Positions 60,901 to 64,000 of a DNA stretch of 64,000 bases are shown here, piece by piece (within the stretch, counting starts at the first letter, position 1; each line of letters starts with the position of its first letter). Under the pieces are notes generated by a model. That model was not told where the DNA came from and did not search any database. It worked only from the letters and a program-made list of their open reading frames with translations. Origin of the DNA: Erythrocercus mccallii (taxonomy: Eukaryota > Chordata > Aves > Passeriformes > Dicruridae); contig VZRG01000347.1 of NCBI GenBank assembly GCA_013397435.1, positions 124,001 through 188,000 on the forward strand, given 5' to 3'. Made by a program: the position numbers and the translations under genes.

Positions 60901-62379
60901 GTAATGTCAGATGCAGGAAATAGAGGCTTATTGTCTCTGGAACTATTTCTCTTCCTTTGTAAAACCTTGCAGAGACACTGATCATGACTTTTGAACACAG
61001 AATTATTAGGCAATTATCTCAGTAATAGCCTTAGTGAATATAATGGGGTTTTCCTTTTATAAATGGAAATTTCACTGTAGATGTGAGTGAAGTAAGAACA
61101 TCCAAAGCAGGAGTAGGATAAGGATGATCTTTCATTTCTTACCTATTCCCATCTCCTAGGAATTCTGTAAATCTCAGAAAACCTTTAGGATTTGGGGGGC
61201 AAATTACTCTGGCTGAAACAAGGCCTTTGAAATAACTTGGACTGATTGTTGTAGGAATTTATGTCAATCTGCTCCTACATATTTGAGTTATAACTGTTTC
61301 TTGGATTCTTTAATCTATCCAATTCAGGCTGGAAAAACATGTATGATATTTGAAATAGCACTTCTTAGGCTTGTATCCTAGGGTAGTTTCCTCCTATAAC
61401 TGATATTTGTGTCTGTTTTTTTAATTGTATTTTTAAATATTTAAAACTTGTGTAATCGTTGTAGTGGTTCAGAAAATAATTTTTCCTTACAGATGGCCAC
61501 TCAGGTATTGCTGCCACTGAAATGGTAAATTTGATAGTGTTGTCAGCAAGGCAGCTGTTAATACCAGGGCAAAATAATTCCTCTTTCCAGTGGCACGGTC
61601 TCTGCATGCAGCATTAATTGGTGATGTTAAAACAGATTTGTCAACAAAGTATAATGTCATTTAACCTGAAGATGAAATGCCAGCTACACCTTTGGTCATG
61701 AGTGAGCTGCATTATGAGACAAATCCAACTTATTGTCTACTAAGTACATGAAGAGCAGATAAGAGTAAATAAAGTGTAATTCAGTCATTAAAATACTGCG
61801 TCTTGAAGAATAACTGTGATATCACTTAAAATTTTAACTTAAACTCTTTCTTTTAAAAATGTTGGTTGAGCTGGAAATGACAAGACTGATTGAGCTGGAA
61901 ATGCCCAAGGCTTTCTAATTCTTTGATTACAGAATTTTCTCTCATTTGTTTACCATGCTTTTTCGTTATTCCTCAAAGGAAAAGGTATGTAAATACCTAA
62001 GCACAGTAATAACTTTTTTTTTCCTTGCATTTGAAGTGACTATGGGTAATTCATTTCATTTTGTTACATCCTAAAACTTAAATGCCTTTTTTAAGGTCTG
62101 TAGAAAGCAATTATAAAGCTGGTAACTTTGAACTATTGAACTGCACGCCCCAGTGCTGTTGGCAATACTAAAAATGGGAATATTAGATTAAATTTTTTCA
62201 AGCAGAAAGTTCTAATAACTCAAGTAATAATATTCATTAACTTCTATTTACACCATTTTAATCTGAATCCACATTGTATGTTTGTTTTATTTTATTTTTT
62301 TTCAGAAAACCATGAAAGCCTTAGCTGAAGGCCTATTTCACAGTATAGGCAAATTCTGAGGTGCTATAAGTGATGGCTG

Positions 62380-62610
62380 AATTATCCAAGGGGACCCAGC
62401 AGTGCAGGGTGTCATTGCATGGCGTGGGGCACTGAGTGCTCCGGGCACAAAAGGCAGCACAGAGCTCCAGGCATGGGGTGGAGCCCCTGAAAGGATGCAG
62501 GGATGAGGCACCTGAGCCTGGCTGGTGCTGCCTGGAGCTGGATATCAGGGGATGAGTGGCCCCTCAGTTACCCGGAGATGTCTGCCCCAGCTTCCCTGGA
62601 AGAAAACCAA
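62380..62610. other. GC-rich patch, unassigned
   Basis: An isolated block, markedly GC-richer than its flanks, with repeated CAGGG, GGCAC and GCATGG words suggesting a decayed minisatellite. CpG dinucleotides are few, so it is not a clear CpG island. No open frame of note and no recognised repeat family. Confidence 0.35.
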
Positions 62611-64000
62611 AGGCTCAGTCAAGTTGCTTAGATGGTGCTATGAGGAAAAATATAGTTTTATATGATGAGAGACAAAATCAGTAGAAGAGACTGTTGAAAA
62701 TGACAGCTTGAGATTTATTTCAGTGAGTTCTGAACTTCTCAAGTTGTTTGAGTCTGTGACCAATCTCGTTTCTGCTCAGTGCAAAGTGCTCAGATCTGTC
62801 CTGGAATGAGTTAAAACCTTTCTGACTGCCAAGGCTTTGGGCATGGTGCCTGGCAAGAAACTCTCTCTGCTCAGGAACTGATAACAGTGCAGGATTTGCA
62901 AAAGAGAAGACAAAAGACTTAAATGCTGCTTTCTTGGCATCCTTTAAGAGAAAACAGCGGGGGAAGAAGAGCAGCACTGCAGATGTGAGCAGAGATAAGG
63001 GTATCCAGGTTAAACCTGCAGCTTCTTTATTAACACAGGTGTGCAGAAGCTGATATGTATACATTGTATAGCTGCATGAAAAGAGTGAGTACCATGGTAC
63101 TGAGACGTGATCTTATTAATTTTGCTTTCTTAATAGATTTGTTAGAAAATGGCTCATGCTTTTGCTTGGCTACTTAGCACCAGTATTGCCATGGCTTATG
63201 TTGCTCACAGTAATGGAGATTCATGTGGGGTAAAGTAAATGAAGCTGCTTTTCATTGCCATTGTCATTATTAAAAAGGCTTTCACTGATCCTGCTATCAG
63301 TGCCACAGATCAGCACAGCCCTAAAAAGTGATCAAAGTGCAGTGTCCTGGAGAATGTGTCTGTCCAAAGCACTCTTCTATTAACTGCTAATAAAAAAATA
63401 TAAATGTTTGGAATTGTCATTAGTAAGACTCCTGCTTCAATAATGGTATTGTAACTTACTGTGATTTTTTTTCACTTTTTTTGAATTTCTTTTTCTCCTG
63501 GCTTTAGTGAGAAAATGAATGGCTAAAGACACTTCACTTGATAGCTGTGCTTGCTCTGCTTTCAACAGTCTCACAGATTTCTTGGCCACAAGGAATGGCT
63601 TGAAAGATTCCTTCAGATTGCAGATGATCTCATTGTCTTGCTTTTATGCATCACAGGCTGTATTTTTTTAATCAGGCATGACAACACTGATAGGTGCAGT
63701 TCTCTGATTTAGGCAGTGCCATTTAAAAAACAAACAAAAAATCACATAGCCAGAGCCTGGGTAGATGTCTGGGTTTTTTTTTGTGCCTGATCACCCTACC
63801 TCCAGATGACAGTGCCTCCTTTAATGTGCAAGGTTTGAGCTGTGCCATCTATTGTCATATTTCTATTCATTCATTGGATGTTGTGGTAAAAACTTGCTTG
63901 CTTCCATTTCGTAGCATACAGTGCTATTTTTGTCCTGTAATGTACAGTTTCTGAGCAACTGCTGCATGGGTGGATTTGCTACCTCCTACTGACTTCTAAT
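62611..64000. other. Non-coding DNA
   Basis: A minus-strand frame of 114 codons (62720-63064) begins with a Leu-rich hydrophobic stretch and continues with a charged half, but has no recognised family, no splice context and no codon-level evidence. I treat it as unproven. Nothing else recognised. Confidence 0.5.

Larger units (their letters stand above)
58681..62379. other. Non-coding DNA
   Basis: No gene supported; the longest frame is 117 codons (plus strand, 59409-59762), without a recognised domain. It includes an A/C-rich tract at about 59200-59262 and a run of 13 T at 60888-60900. A 16-bp near-repeat around TTGAGCTGGAAATG lies at 61864-61879 and 61888-61903. Confidence 0.55.

Noticed and set aside
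62720..63064. 114-codon minus-strand frame with a hydrophobic start
   Set aside because: No recognised family or exon signals, and no further evidence than its length.
1..64000. Prokaryotic-type systems (operons, CRISPR arrays, phage or plasmid modules, ribosome-binding sites)
   Set aside because: The composition, lack of long frames, splice-type signals and LINE/LTR relics are those of a vertebrate genome; no such structures are present.

Overview
This window reads as single-copy vertebrate nuclear DNA, most likely from a bird and plausibly a passerine. It is AT-rich, CpG-poor and almost gene-empty. No open frame outside the gap exceeds 171 codons. I see no operons, rRNA, tRNA or CRISPR. 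The few recognisable repeats are of avian type: two decayed CR1-like LINE fragments on the minus strand (about 47.94-48.48 kb and 58.14-58.68 kb) and one endogenous-retrovirus solo LTR on the minus strand (about 28.48-28.76 kb). The bird assignment rests on repeat style, low repeat density and composition, not on a database match.

Layout. 1-16.3 kb is AT-rich non-coding DNA. It holds one unexplained GC-richer block (1.23-1.80 kb), a stretch that looks like developmental-enhancer-type conserved non-coding DNA (2.40-3.36 kb), and one exon-like segment with good splice signals (15.82-15.97 kb). 16.3-18.1 kb is the only CpG-rich island. It is interrupted by a 686-base assembly gap (16629-17314), which is followed by a degenerate 65-72 bp tandem repeat that runs directly into a good Kozak ATG at 17610. 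That ATG opens a 39-codon basic leader ending at a consensus splice donor, and a second candidate exon ends at another donor at 18058/18059. I read this as the 5' end of a plus-strand protein-coding gene. Its family is not established; the short basic first exon followed by a Pro/Gln/Glu-rich linker recalls the expanded maestro heat-like (MROH) genes of birds, which is only a hypothesis.

From 18.1 kb to the end, the sequence looks like long introns or intergenic DNA. It often shows G over C on the plus strand, as expected if it is transcribed rightwards from the island. There are two weak exon candidates (21.90 kb and 22.76 kb), the LTR, the two CR1 relics, several A/C-rich low-complexity tracts, short direct duplications, and a handful of near-perfect inverted repeats (14.61, 15.01, 54.92 and 56.27 kb). 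I found no complete gene and no evidence for a novel system. The most informative place to look further is the gap, the tandem repeat and the first exon at 16.3-18.1 kb.
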